Below, piece by piece: positions 1-11,453 of a DNA stretch of 64,000 nucleotides. The stretch comes from Pohlia nutans (lineage: Eukaryota; Streptophyta; Bryopsida; Bryales; Mniaceae). A model generated the notes under the pieces. It had not been told where the DNA came from. It worked only from the letters and a program-made list of their open reading frames with translations, and ran no database searches. Position 1 is the first letter of the stretch, and every line of letters begins with the position of its first letter. The position numbers and the translations under genes are program-made. The stretch covers positions 11,871,009-11,935,008 of the forward strand of contig CM040100.1 of NCBI GenBank assembly GCA_022496805.1. Direction: 5' to 3'.

Positions 1-339
1 AATTTTCGGAGGGATAAAAAAAATTTAAAAAATTTAAAATAAAAAAAACGAAAAAAATGCAAAAACGGCTCTGCGGGACACTGCTGGCCAGCACTGTAGC
101 ACTGCGGCACTGCGGCATCTCAGCTGCCCCAACCTCAAAAACTTGTTCAATTTCATAACTTTGATTGCTTACCAACGAATCCACAATCTCTCAAATGAGG
201 CGCAAATTTGCAATCTAGATCGCTTTTTCAGTAGTTTTCCAACGCACCAATCCACGCTTGATTTGGTTGAGAAAATCTACTTTTTTCTTGATTATTCTCT
301 TTTAAATAAGCCCATGGGGCTTACCTTGACGTTTAAGGG
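1..339. mobile_element. TTAA-flanked MITE, family A, copy A1 (cut by window edge)
   Basis: The right end reads CTTGACGTTTAAGGG followed by TTAA at 340-343. The body matches, almost base for base, the complete copy at 56063-56417, including the stretch with 'caatccacgcttgatttgg' and the terminal 'cccatggggcttacc'. The left end lies outside the window. It has no coding capacity. CCC...GGG termini with TTAA fit a piggyBac-type non-autonomous element; Kolobok also uses TTAA but has other termini. Confidence 0.7.
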
Positions 340-345
340 TTAAAT

Positions 346-1008
346 TTGCAATTCCCTAAATTCTCACAACATGACTTAGCCTATAAATTCAAGTCATGGT
401 TTTATATTTGTTGTATAGAGAACGCATCATTGAAGCTAAATACTCCAAAGAGGCTTGTGAAAGACATTAGAAATGTTGCAGCACATTGGGCAGGGAATCA
501 TTCAATTTGTGCAGAGTTGGATAGAGAAAGAGATTGTGTTCGTGAGAAGTGGCCACCGCATCGTTGTTACTATCTTTATGGTGGACTTGCCCATCTTGCA
601 TTCCAAAAATGATTGTCAAAACACATTACCAAAGCAAAATTCAAGTTCTACACTCGAGACTGGGAAAATTATGTGAGTGAATTGTTCCACAGCCAGATAA
701 ACAAATATGCCTCGAAGAGAATTCATTGGGCTACCTTGCATTGTGCACGACTTGCTTGTGCTGCCATGGATTGGAATGAAAACGTGCAGAGGAGCTGTGT
801 GAAAGCAGCAAACATTCGTTGCAGTGAAAATTCAGTGAGGAGGAAGCTCCCTACTTTGAGGATTATTATTGAAAAAGACATCACATTGGAAAGATGTGGT
901 AGAAATGAGATTGTTGTTATGAAGAAAGGTTGCTACGGGAGCGGAAAGGAAGCGGTGTTGAGAGGGGAAGAGCTTCGGGAGGTTTCGAGAGAGGGAAGCC
1001 AACATTGA
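346..1008 (+). pseudogene. Relic of a transposase-like protein (possibly Kolobok-type), C-terminal part
   Basis: One reading frame runs through this stretch, broken by a single TGA at 610-612. The translation contains an HWAGNH motif, then a Cys/Trp/Pro-rich segment, and after the stop a block with FHS, INKYASKR and a CAAMDWNEN ending. I recall this arrangement from C-terminal halves of Kolobok-like transposases and related plant proteins of unknown function (family memory, not a search). It begins right beside the TTAA at the end of MITE A1, so the element was probably inserted next to or inside it. There is no start context, no N-terminal DNA-binding domain and no intact catalytic core. Past about position 890 the similarity fades. 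It could instead be a fragment of an unrelated host gene. Confidence 0.4.
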
Positions 1009-1125
1009 GGCTCCCACCCCATGACCACAGGCCCTACGACACCCTATGCCTGCTTTATATACCATAACATCAGGTTTGAACAATCCAAGTTCTTTTTCAT
1101 ATTAATATATAGGTAATATCAGGGT

Positions 1126-1312
1126 CATAAGGTTCTTTAGCAGTTGGTGAAGTTCACCCTTTTCAACAACAGCACCATAGATAGTTCGATCTAATGTAGC
1201 ATTGTAACATTGCCTCGCCACCCAATCTTTAACTTGTCATGATTTGAATATCTACTACAATGATTCGGGAATAGTGGTAACATGTTCCAAAGAGGGGCTA
1301 AAGAACCTTATG
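1126..1312. mobile_element. MITE family R, copy R1 (187 bp)
   Basis: Near-perfect terminal inverted repeats: CATAAGGTTCTTTAGC at the left and GCTAAAGAACCTTATG at the right. The interior matches the copies at 5297-5492 and 13802-14001 in inverted orientation. No clear target duplication beyond a possible GT. Superfamily not assigned. Confidence 0.75.
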
Positions 1313-1445
1313 GTAATACACATGTTCTACCTAGGTGCTACTTAGGCGATACCTAGGTAATACCCTAGGTTTGAGGAGGTAACACACCTCTTGACGAAAA
1401 TTCGCAACAAAATAAACAGATTTCAAAACATTTTGACCGAGCTGG

Positions 1446-1520
1446 CGATCACGGTGGGACTCGAACCCACAAAATCTCCCGCTCCGGAGGCGAGCGTCTT
1501 ATCCAGTAGGCCACGCGACC
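1446..1520 (-). tRNA. tRNA-Arg (anticodon CCG)
   Basis: The reverse strand folds as a 75-nt cloverleaf. The acceptor stem GGTCGCG pairs with CGTGATC through two G-U wobbles. The anticodon stem CTCGC/GCGGG closes a loop CTCCGGA with anticodon CCG. The T arm is GTGGG-TTCGAGT-CCCAC. The internal B box (GGTTCGAGTCC) is perfect; the A box is near consensus. The D stem has one probable C-A mismatch (C11 against A24), so the gene may be slightly degraded. No intron, and no encoded CCA is needed in eukaryotes. Only a weak TTTT tract follows on the transcribed strand. Confidence 0.85.
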
Positions 1521-4374
1521 TCTTCAGATATTTCTAGTTGTGGAGGTAAATCAACCGTGTTTAACTAACCAGGTATGCAGGCAACCCTGCTAAGCCAATG
1601 CTATCCACTGCCTTCGAGTGCCTGAGCTTTGTTTAGTTTTCTTGAGAATATTCAAAATGAACTGCATTTTTCTTGGGGTACAGTACTGCATTGGCAAAAC
1701 ATTAGGGTTCAATAAAGTTACAATTTTTTTGTGTGTACCTGCAAAGAAATGAGTTTGCGTCCCTTCATGAGACCTACTTTTTGTAATGCACAAGTGATAT
1801 TGTGTTCTTATGCAATCAAGTGGAACTTCACTTATACAAAACAAAATCTTCGTTAATTTTTGAAAATAAAATTAAAGTAAAAAAATAAAATCATTGTTTT
1901 ATGTAATAATTAATTAGAAAATACTGTGATGTATTTTTTTTCAAATTAAATTGTGTCAACATGTAGGAAATATCACCATTGACATCCCTTCTTGAAAAAT
2001 GAATAGTCTAATCCAGAGTTTAATAGCCCCAAAAGTTGCAAAATTCTTGGCTACTTAGTGTATAATTGAGATTTTCTTGGCTACTGGTAGTTTTTTCTTA
2101 GCCAGATCGAAGTTTGCTCCCACTCTCACTTGCCTGCCGCTCCTAATCTGGGATCCTAGTTGATTGTTCTTCTCCCTTTTTCCTTGCACTCTAATAGATT
2201 GGTTTCACTCTTTCAAAAAAAATAAAAAACAAAATAAAAAATTGCAAAGTTTGTCCTATAAACAATGGTAGCACTTACCCAAATTTTGTGAACTAAATAT
2301 TTATAAATTGTAATTAGATTTTTAAAAACTAATTGCAACATCATGATCAAGGGCATGAAATTGCTTTAGAATGACGGTTGTAGTGTTCAATTGTAGTCAT
2401 ACTAGCTTGACCCATCCCAACCACCAACACATAAAAAATTCAAAATAAATATGAAAATTTCATTAAAAAAAAACTCAATGTACTTATAAATGTCATTTTT
2501 TCTCAAAAAAAAACATTGAGTTTTAAAATTGGTATTTGAAATAACCTTTGAAATAACCTTAGATATAGCCTCATAGGTTCCAATCCAAAATTTCATCAAA
2601 TAATCACTCATTCCATACATAAATTGTCGTGGCTCTACAGACACACAAAAACTCCCTTCTCCTTTATTATATAGCTGATTTTGTGAACATGAAAGAAAGA
2701 GAAAGAACAAAAATTGAAACTTTATTTGATCCTATTGTAGAAAGAGCCCTCATGTTCTTAAAAAAAATGTCTTGATCTTCGTTATGTCCATCTTAGAACA
2801 CTTTAAGGATATAGGATTATAGATTGAAAGGTTGAGATGAACAACATGTTTTCTACACCAGATGTTGATTGGTGATTTTTACTATACATTGTCCCCTTAA
2901 CTCTTGGTTCCTATTAGTCACAAATTCACGTACCTTTTCATTGAAATGGAAATTTTCCAAAGGCATTTTCTAATTACTGGTACAATTTTAATCATCTATT
3001 AGTAAATATGGTTTTTTTTGGAAAAGTGGTCAAAAAGATGCGGTCCTAATAGAATTATGATTAAGACCTATAATCCAATTATATAATTTCAAATTTCATA
3101 AATTTTATTCTTTTAGAAAACTATGAGAGAAGGAAAGAAGTTAAACTTGGTTTAAACCAAAAAATCTTCTACTATATAAATATTCACATTTGAAAATAAT
3201 ATTGCTTCATTTGAAAAAATGTTTAGGTAGTTTTTATGAATTCTATTGTACAACATGCCTCTTCTTGTTCGCTCTATTAAGTTAAATTTCTTTCTACATC
3301 TAAGTAAGTAGACTAATTATCTTAACATCCTTCCATCAAATTGTTGGTTTGGAAGTAACTATATTTTTTTAATGAATACTAACCAAAAAAAAAATGGTCT
3401 TTAAGCTTAAAATTTGAATTTCTTCACAATATATATTTAAAATATAAAAATTTAAACAAAGTCTAGATCCTATAAGTCTAGTGTAGCTTTCTTAAAATAT
3501 AAAAAGTTATGAAATTTAAGCAATGTTGCCATAACACAAGCCATTTATTTAAGGATCATTATTTATAGTAATTTCTAAATGCTTGAAGTAGTAAAAACGG
3601 TCACTTTCACATCTTCTATTTAAGTGCTTTATTTAGAAACTAAAAAAAACTACCAATAGAAAGAAGAAATCATGTATTTTGTTTTTTGAATGCTAATAAT
3701 TTTTATGGAAGTCACTATAATGGAAATGTATTGGCTACAAGTTTCCAAAGTTGAAATTCTTTTTTTTGGTTAGCTCACTAGAAGAATAAAGAAACCAATT
3801 TGCTTAAGATTTGTTAAAATTATACCAAATATCTATTCTACAAAATTTTACAAATCTTTAACATTCGGTATTGATTTATTAAAAATATTTATTTTACAAA
3901 ATTTAGGTGGCGTCTATAGAGTGAATTCTACAACTTTATTCAAACTTCTCTTAAAAAGATGATGCATGCATTGATGTTTCCTACTTGTTCATGCAATCAA
4001 GTTTTAAAAGTTAATTACCGACATTCTTTAATCAATTATCATGCTGTAAAAAGAAATATAATGAAAAGAATCATTACAAAATGTAGATTTTGTTCTTGGA
4101 AAGCAAAATTTGGTATCTAAATTCATTATTATCACACTCTCTAATATTGGATTCTAGAGAATAATTCCTATTGTGTACGCATGTGATTGGACACTTTCCA
4201 CATGACAAGTTTTGAACTCATGTACTTTGGTTATCAAAAGTGGGTGATATTAAAGAGTTATAAGTGTGATTGAAAATGCATAAGAATGCCATGCTAATCA
4301 TGCATCACTGAGAATATTTATCATCAAAGGGGAACATCAAATTTTAAAAAATAAAAAATAACAATGTCTGTATC
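1521..4374. other. AT-rich intergenic stretch, nothing recognised
   Basis: About 2.85 kb of AT-rich sequence with stop codons in all frames, short A and T runs, and no convincing exon, RNA gene or inverted repeat. The ORFs on either strand here have no recognisable content. Confidence 0.5.
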
Positions 4375-4385
4375 TTAACCCTTAA

Positions 4386-4952
4386 CCCCTAAATGCCCAA
4401 CCATGCATATTTTGCATGATGTACGGATTTAAAGTCCGTTTTCTCATCCATCATGCACTTTTTGCAACGTGGATTTTTTATTGAAACTTTTATGGGAAGT
4501 TAGCTCCATGCATGTGTAATCCGATTAGAAAGGGGATGATTTGAGAAATTTTTATGCCTCGTTTCATGTTGTAGTGTTCCACCCAAAGTTTTGAAGATTT
4601 TAGTCTAAAAGTGCTCTTGAAAAAGTCAAGTACTAAAATTAAGCAACCAAAAATCTCCAAAAATCACTACACTTAGAGTATTACATTTCAACCCATCACA
4701 AAAAATTTCATCATTAGATTGTCAATATCTTATTCGAAATCATATTACAAAAGAGTGTTAAATTTTAAGTTTGAAATTGAATACACAAATATTGGTGATA
4801 GCAATCGCAAATCTAACCGTACGGATAGAATCTAAAATGCATAATGTACAGCTTTTATTCATTCATCAACTTGAAAATATCCCTCTTAGTTGCATTTTAT
4901 AATGCATCTTTGGAAAAGTGCCAAATCTGAAAAGGGTGAGAACATTTAGGGA
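4386..4952. mobile_element. TTAA-flanked MITE, family D, copy D1 (567 bp)
   Basis: Starts CCCCTAAATGCCC after TTAA (4382-4385), itself preceded by another TTAACCC at 4375. Ends GAACATTTAGGGA followed by TTAA (4953-4956). Other copies are at 19334-19918 and, inverted, at 49133-49691. Shared landmarks: 'gatgatttg', 'catttcatgttgtag', 'ttgcattttataatgcatc'. No coding capacity. Confidence 0.75.
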
Positions 4953-5296
4953 TTAAAAGACATACCAAGTCCCTCGGGCTTAGTTTTTTCAGTTTTCAAA
5001 CCACTTAGACCATGGATTGTTAATAGATTGAGAAATATTTTTATGAATATTTTTTCAAGCATCATTCATGACAAAAATAGTATGTTCCTACATTTTATGA
5101 ATGTAAATTACTTCTATATTTTGAGGTTAAAACTCAAAAATACTCTTTTTTCTAAATTAGGAAATATCCTTCAAAGGTTAACCCCTAAAGAACCAAGAAG
5201 CCTGAATTGGGTCTCATGCTCTTTTTAGTAGTTTTGATTAGGTTATATGTGAATATTTTTTAATTAAAATTTATTTGTTTTTTTAATCAACACACG

Positions 5297-5492
5297 CATA
5301 AGGTTCTTTAGTTCTTCTCTACAACACCTCAAAATCTGGCCACTATTCCTGAATCACTGTAGCAGATCCCCGAATCATGGCAAGTCCACATCATCTTTAG
5401 CTAAAGAATTTGGGTGGTGAGATATTGTTGAAGCCTCTACAATGCTATTGTTGAAAAGGGTGGACTCTACTAATTGCTAAAGAATCACTGTG
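5297..5492. mobile_element. MITE family R, copy R2, nested in C1
   Basis: Left end CATAAGGTTCTTTAG; right end GCTAAAGAATCACTGTG is diverged. Interior is close to the copy at 13802-14001 ('cactgtagcagat', 'gcaagtccacatcatctttagctaaag'). Confidence 0.7.
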
Positions 5493-5594
5493 CACTGCTC
5501 TTCAATTCTTCTGATGATATAAAATTAAAAAACTTGATCCCATTTGAATTAAGTTTTTCACAATACAATTGATTAATTGAATTTGTCATTTTAA

Positions 5595-5863
5595 ACCCTA
5601 AAGGAGGTTGCCCTTGTTATACAGTACGCAAACAGGGAAGAACATTTGCACACATGTGGTGTTTACTAAAGCATAACGTGTCCTATGGGGCCAAAAAAAA
5701 AAAAAAAAAAAAAAAAAAACTTAGCCTTGTAAGACCTACAAGACATATTGCTGTAAAATTTTCAATTTTTTTTCCTGTCCAAAAGATCGTGAAAGAATTT
5801 CATGTACAAATGTGGTAGTGAGAAAACAATAGAGCACATTGAGGTTGTTGCGTGCATTAGGGG
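5595..5863. mobile_element. TTAA-flanked element nested in C1 (269 bp)
   Basis: TTAA at 5591-5594 and again at 5864-5867. The element starts ACCCTAAAGGAGG and ends GTGCATTAGGGG. The host element C1 normally reads '...cattttaaaaccatgaatcc' here, so the insertion split a natural TTAA in C1. It contains a long A run (about 5693-5719). Not seen elsewhere in the window. Confidence 0.65.
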
Positions 5864-5899
5864 TTAAAACCATGAATCCTTGGTCCTTTAGGGGATTAA

Positions 5900-6208
5900 C
5901 CCCGAAACGTACCGACCCTTTGAACAAAAGTAGATGCTAGCCTCAAAAATAGATATTAGCATGGCTTATATGTACATGAGAGGTCTATTGCAAGCATAAA
6001 ATCTACCCAACAAATTTGACATACTTGCATTTGGAGGCCTCCAATATTATCAACATCTCCTCATCACAAGAGATTTACTTTAATTGGTAGAGAACCTAAT
6101 AGGCTTGCAAAAATAATTTGGATGAAAGTCATCCGACATTGTATGAGAAAGTTACAAGGCTTTTAATCTGTTCGTAATTCAGTTTCTGGACGCTGGGACG
6201 TTTAGGGG
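5900..6208. mobile_element. TTAA-flanked MITE, family B, copy B1 (309 bp)
   Basis: Starts CCCCGAAACGTACCGACCC and ends GACGCTGGGACGTTTAGGGG; TTAA at 5896-5899 and 6209-6212. It shares its left TTAA with the end of C1. A second copy (31572-31899) has the same interior ('gacatacttg', 'ttggatgaaagtcatcc'). Confidence 0.75.
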
Positions 6209-6591
6209 TTAATTGCTGGGTACTGTACATGTAGGCACCAGAAGCAGGACTGCAGGAGGGCTTGAATGAGCTCCTCCAAACTGAGCATAATAAATAATAA
6301 TAAACAACTTTAATTGCACTACTCTGGTGTGAAACACAGAACACAGAATGAGTGATGTTGAGAGGCACTAAGTTAAATAATTACTTAATACTATGCTCTT
6401 GAAGACAATTAAATGGGAGTGAATTAACGACCCAAATAAAACAAACCGTCAGTTGTATCTCCTATGTTGATACCTCAGAAGAAACCCACTGACTCAGTTT
6501 CAAAGCACAGTTTTTCTTCCTAAAATCCCACTGACTGTTCTTTCCAGTGTTTTTTTTTTAAGCATAAATCTCATGTTCACTACAGTGAAGG

Positions 6592-6890
6592 GAGTATTTA
6601 GTGTCCGGGACACTATTTCTCAAATATGAACATTATTTAATTTTAGGGAGATGTAGTGTTCTCGTAAGAAAAAAATGAATGTAGTGTTCCAATGACATAT
6701 TGCAACTTTATAATAAATATGGCATACCACCTCATATCACTCTCGTTACTTGGAAAGAACATGGTACTCTCAATGAATATGAGAATGACAAGTGGCAAAC
6801 TCCTATGTAGTGTCAAGGAATACTATTTCTCTTTACCTTTGAATGAATAGTGATAAAAGACATCAATTATCTTTGGACACTAAATATGCC
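6592..6890. mobile_element. MITE family F, copy F1 (about 300 bp)
   Basis: Inverted ends GAGTATTTAGTGTCC and GGACACTAAATATGCC. The copy at 17966-18265 is the same element in inverted orientation. Exact ends and target duplication are uncertain. Confidence 0.65.
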
Positions 6891-7105
6891 ATTCGATGTT
6901 CTAAAAGACTAGCCTGACTTGCGTAATAATAACAATAATAATCCTAATGCTGGCTAAGAGACTATTGTGAATAAAGAGTCTAGTCTGGGGGCATTTTGTG
7001 TGGATGCTCTAAGAGCACCTCCATGAGCAGCTCTGAATTGTACTATGAAGGTCATTCAAAAATTGAGTGCTCACAGCTTCTGATGTGGCTTATGTAACAG
7101 GATGA

Positions 7106-7415
7106 GAGCATCTCCACCAACAACTCTGGATCGCACTTTAAAGGTCATCCAAAAATCACAGGCATACTGTGTAGTTCCCCACCAACATCACTCAATTAGA
7201 CTTTGAAAATAGTAAGTGAGCCACTCACAAGTCACCACGCATGGACTGTACAATTATGATGTGCAATTAAGAAGAGAAGATACACTAGCTGGACTGGTTT
7301 TAAGGGCCCTAGTTTTTAGTAGATTATCAAGTGTTACAGTCCAAATTGTTCACCAATCCATCCACATCCATTTTCCATAGCCATTGCGCTTTCAAGAGTG
7401 CTAGTGGGGATGCTC
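7106..7415. mobile_element. Harbinger-like MITE, family J, copy J1 (310 bp)
   Basis: Ends GAGCATCTCCACC and GTGGGGATGCTC are inverted repeats of the kind common in plant Tourist/Harbinger-like MITEs. The interior is shared, in opposite orientation, with 41861-42172 ('caattaagaagagaag'). Directly left (7010-7103) is a second partial copy of the same end. Confidence 0.6.
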
Positions 7416-8302
7416 CATTACAAAAAATTCAACCCTCCAAAAGGCTGCTAACTCAGCCAAACTTGGGGCCAAACTGTCGGCCAAACTACCATGCAAAAAA
7501 ACTAATATAATAATATTAAATTTAAAAATAATTAAAAATAATTTATTAATAAAAAAATATTAAGAAAATAAAATTTGACAATGCACCATTTTGGCCACAA
7601 CAATCTAGATTTTTAAAATATTTTTTGGTGATTTAAAAAATATTTTTTAATTTTTTATTTAATGATATGTTATTTTTTTGCATAGAAATTTGGCTGAATT
7701 AGCAGCTTTTTGGAGGCCTGAATTTTTTGTAATGTGAGAGATGGCAATTCAGAGGTCCTGGAGTAGTTGGCGCCATTTATTGTAGTGTGACAATCATTGT
7801 ATAGGGGAAACTCTAAAGCAAGGGTTGCTATAAAATGGTTTTGGCCCTCCAAATCTGGAACGTCATTTTCTATTCATGTAGCTCAATGCATGCAAAAAAA
7901 TGAGGAAGTTTTACAGAGGAAGCTCGCTAGCAGGATAGGTGGTGTACTTGGGGCAAGAAAGCTTCTTTCTACAAGCAGAGGCCGCAGGACCTCCCCGACT
8001 CTACATCGCAGCAGAAGTTTGCCACCCCGCCCCTTCACGACGCTAGTACATGGCCTATGTGGGAGGCTAATCGTACCAGAAGTTATGATTAAATAGCTTC
8101 CTACCTACATCACTCAATTAAACTCTGAAAATAGTAAATAAATCATTCACACATCACGACCCATGCATTGTGCAATCATAATGTGCAATTAAGAAGAGAA
8201 TTTACACTAGCTTGAGTTGTTTTGAGGACTTTGAATCAGGTTGTTGTAGAATTGTTGTAGAATTGGGTTATTGTATTGAGTTGTTGACCAACCCATGCAA
8301 AT
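7416..8302. other. Intergenic stretch with a partial family-J copy (8098-8302)
   Basis: 7416-8097 has an AT-rich block and no supported gene. 8098-8302 matches the interior of J1 and continues at 10670-10735 beyond the large TIR element, which therefore inserted into this older J copy. Confidence 0.5.
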
Positions 8303-9482
8303 CATCAGGAATTTCGGACCCCACTGATTTCGCACGATTTCAGTGCGTTTATCGTTGAACACTGATTCCGCACGTCATACGTGCATTTAGAAGTGTCGTT
8401 ATGGTACGGAAGTGACATGCATTACTAGGATGTCGATGCAGTGTCTTTTCAATGATTATGAAAAAAGTGTTGTTTTCGCACGAAAGTCGTGCTTGACGGA
8501 ATCCGTGCGTTAATCGTGTATCTACATTACATGGCTAATAAGACACGGATAACATGCGGTTTTAGTTAATGCGGATTTAGTATCGTATACGTATCATATT
8601 AACGCCTTTTATTATATCCGTGCGATTTCAGTATCTATTATAATGCAAATTATTGTCGTACGACATCCGTGTAGTTATCGTACAAGTTTTCAATTTGAGA
8701 ATGAGTGACTTATATTTCTCCACGTCACTCGCGTTCAAGGATGTGTTTTCGCACTACAATAGCATGTCATACTTCTCGACAAAAAAAGTTTATAGTGTTT
8801 TAAAACTATTGATTTATTGATGAAATATAATAAATAGAGAAAATACCAAAAATATTTTAATATTCTCTTTTGGAATCTTTTGGAATCTTTCAAAATATTT
8901 TATATTATTTTGGAATATTTTGGAATATTCTAAAAATCTTTTTAAATTATCCTTACGGTCTAATTTCCCAAAACATTTTTAGATCTTCATTTATAGAATT
9001 TAGAAGCAATGAACATTAAAATTTCAATGAAATTACATTTTATATTTTTAGAATTCAAATTTGGTATTATTGGTTATCATTGTACTTTTCATCATGGGAG
9101 AAAAAAATCGTACAGAAAAGGACAACGTTACTTTTTCAAAATAGTAAAATTTGTAACACGAGACAATGTAGAGGTGTTGTTTTTTTGAAAGTTTCCCTAG
9201 GCGGAGTTTAACTTGGATTGGCACGATTCAAATTGGGTTTGAAAGCATATTTGATTTCCTATTAGAAAATAATTATAATTTGATTTAATTTTTAATTTTT
9301 TTAGTCTCGGGGAGCTCATAAGGGGGCATCGACCAAAACATGATCTCTCGAAGCATTGCAAGTTAAATTGAGTTTAAAATCAGACTTTCTTTGAACTCAA
9401 TTTGAGCAACTTTTCAAAAAATAAAATTGCAAGAACTTTTAATTGCTTGCTACAACATTCAAACCATTGAATTTTTTTTCAA

Positions 9483-10050
9483 GGTATAGAAAAAAGGTTG
9501 TATAATGGAGTGCAAGAGAAATTTGGAATAGAAAGAGTTTTTTACATTGCTAAAAACATCTAAAGTCTATTGAAAATTAAAAAACAGCTAACAGCCTTTA
9601 AGATTTTGGCAAAACAAAATAACAGTTCAAAAAAATTTGAAATTTTTTTTAGATATAGAAAAATGCTTGCATGATCTACTGAAAAAAAAAAAATTGGATT
9701 TTTTTTTTACATCGCAAAAGAGCATCCAAAGTCTGCATAAAAAAAATTAGCTCACAACCACCACGATTTTGGCAAAAAATAAATAAATTCATAATATTCT
9801 GAAAAAAATCCTAGATATAGAAAAGGTCCTACATAATGTAGTGCAAAAGAAAATGGAATAAAGTTTTTTTTCACATTGTTAAAAACATTCAAAGTCCGCT
9901 GAAAAAAAAAAATACAGCTCACAGCCATGATCTGCCATCACGATTTTGGCCAAAAAAAAAAAAATCAAAATATTCTGAAATAATTTCAAGATATAGAAAA
10001 AGGCCTGCGTGTTGTAGCACAAAAAAAAATTTGAAAAAAGAATTAAATAT
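9483..10050. repeat. Degenerate tandem repeat inside the TIR transposon (about 165-180 bp period)
   Basis: Three full units and part of a fourth. Each begins with 'agatatagaaaa(a)gg/tgc', continues with 'gtgcaaaagaaa', 'ttttacatt', 'aaaacatccaaagtc', 'acagctcacagcc' and ends 'cacgattttggcaaaa'. Another short fragment ('gatatagaaaa') lies near 10350-10386. Confidence 0.65.
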
Positions 10051-10123
10051 ACATGGCAAAAAAATTGCCAATGGTTACATTCATTTATAATTATCAAAAA
10101 AATTCAATTGCTTGCATCAAGAT

Positions 10124-10290
10124 TTCTAGGTGGTTTAGTGGTTTAGAGTATGGTTTAGAATTGGGAGGTCTTGAGTTCGATTCCGGCCACCGGCGGTAGA
10201 GCTTGGGAAACCGTGGTGGGCCCTACAGCGGGTTCGGGCAATGCGGGTAGTTGGTTCGGGCAGCCCGAAATATTGTTCGGGTAGAGAAAA
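10124..10290 (+). mobile_element. tRNA-derived SINE-like sequence
   Basis: A perfect RNA polymerase III A box (TGGTTTAGTGG, 10131-10141) is followed 42 bp later by a near-perfect B box (GAGTTCGATTCC, 10173-10184). It does not fold as a true tRNA. The downstream part (10200-10282) is GC-rich with repeated 'gttcggg', then A-rich. The 3' limit is approximate. Confidence 0.5.
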
Positions 10291-10735
10291 AAAATATATT
10301 TATATTTATTATTATTTATTTTTTTAATAAAATTATTTTGACCAAATTTAGATATAGAAAAAAAAAAAAAACCTAGATATAGAAAAGATGATGTCGCACA
10401 AAAAACACACTGAATCAGTGTGACTTTAAACACGATTAAGACACGACATTTGACAACTGTACAGAGTGAAGAATTCGCACGTTTTCAATAGATGTATCAA
10501 TCGTGTCGAATCAGTACTATATCCGCTTGTACGATCATGATGTCTTATCAGTGCAGTTGCGATGAATGACGCAACGATGCGGAATCAGTGCGAAAAATAC
10601 ACGCACCCATGAAATATCGGAAATCGCACTGAAATCGTGCGAAAACAGTGGGGTCCGAAATTCCTGATGATCTATTTTTATAGCATCAAACTCGGTGTCA
10701 AAGAGCTATTCAACGCGCTAGTGGAGATGGTCTAA

Positions 10736-11349
10736 GAGCATCGACACCTTAATACTAAATTTACAATTGGATTTGAATAGTGGATGAAAAGTGCTTGTAT
10801 TTAATATTGATATTTCAGGACGGGTGAAAGAACAATGGAAAATGAGTATGATATAGTAATACCTCAATACATCCCTCTATATCTAATTTAAGGAAGGGCT
10901 CGGTATCCTACATTGATGTACAATAATGATTACATATGTATAGTGATTGTGATTGGTTCAGTGGCTAAATAGAGAAACACATAGCAGTTCAAGGGTGTGG
11001 AGGCGATAGCTTGTGACACCAAATTTTGAATGTAATGATAGTAGTCAAGGGGTGAATTGAGGGAGATGAATGCAGATTCTCTTAGAACATGTGGCGTGCC
11101 TTTTTATTGAATTTTCCCTTTTTAAACTAAATGTGAAGAACCCTCTCAAAGTTCGATAAATATGCAAGCTAGCTTTTAATAGGGTTTATCTTGGTCATCC
11201 AATGTCCAAATCAAGATTTTTTTTGGGTTTATGATATTTAGTTTTCAAATGTGATTCTAATAATCTTAATTTAACTTTTTTAATCCATTTTTTAACAAAA
11301 GGTAATTTTAATGTGGCGTGCCTGTTTGAAGGCCCCGATGGAGATGCTC
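10736..11349. mobile_element. Harbinger-like MITE, family J-like (614 bp)
   Basis: Ends GAGCATCGACACC and GGCCCCGATGGAGATGCTC; flanked by TAA (10733-10735) and TTA (11350-11352). The interior differs from J1. Confidence 0.5.
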
Positions 11350-11453
11350 TTAGCTTGTAGAATTTGATGGTGAAGAATTAGACCTTCAAATGACCAAGCA
11401 AAAGGCATTTACACTTGAAACTGTTTTCAGTTGTGAGATTGAAACTTATTTAA

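Larger units (their letters stand above)
5182..5895. mobile_element. TTAA-flanked MITE, family C, copy C1, split by two nested insertions
   Basis: Begins CCCCTAAAGAACCAAGAAGCC after TTAA (5178-5181) and ends CTTGGTCCTTTAGGGGA before TTAA (5896-5899). The uninterrupted family is about 215-220 bp (compare 43921-44140). The extra length is a MITE-R copy (5297-5492) and a second TTAA element (5595-5863). The pieces of C1 line up with intact copies on both sides of each insert. Confidence 0.7.
8303..10669. mobile_element. 2.37-kb TIR transposon without a visible transposase
   Basis: Terminal inverted repeats of about 45 bp with one mismatch: both ends read CATCAGGAATTTCGGACCCC inward, then a CACTG...TTCGCACGATTTCAGTGCG block. 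An AT dinucleotide flanks each end (8301-8302 and 10670-10671). Comparison with related J-family sequence suggests an AT duplication. Both subterminal regions (8340-8720 and 10420-10625) are unusually rich in CGCACG/CGTGCG-type words, like the subterminal binding-site arrays of some transposons. No frame encodes a recognisable protein. The interior carries a tandem repeat and a SINE-like insertion. Superfamily unknown. Confidence 0.8.
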
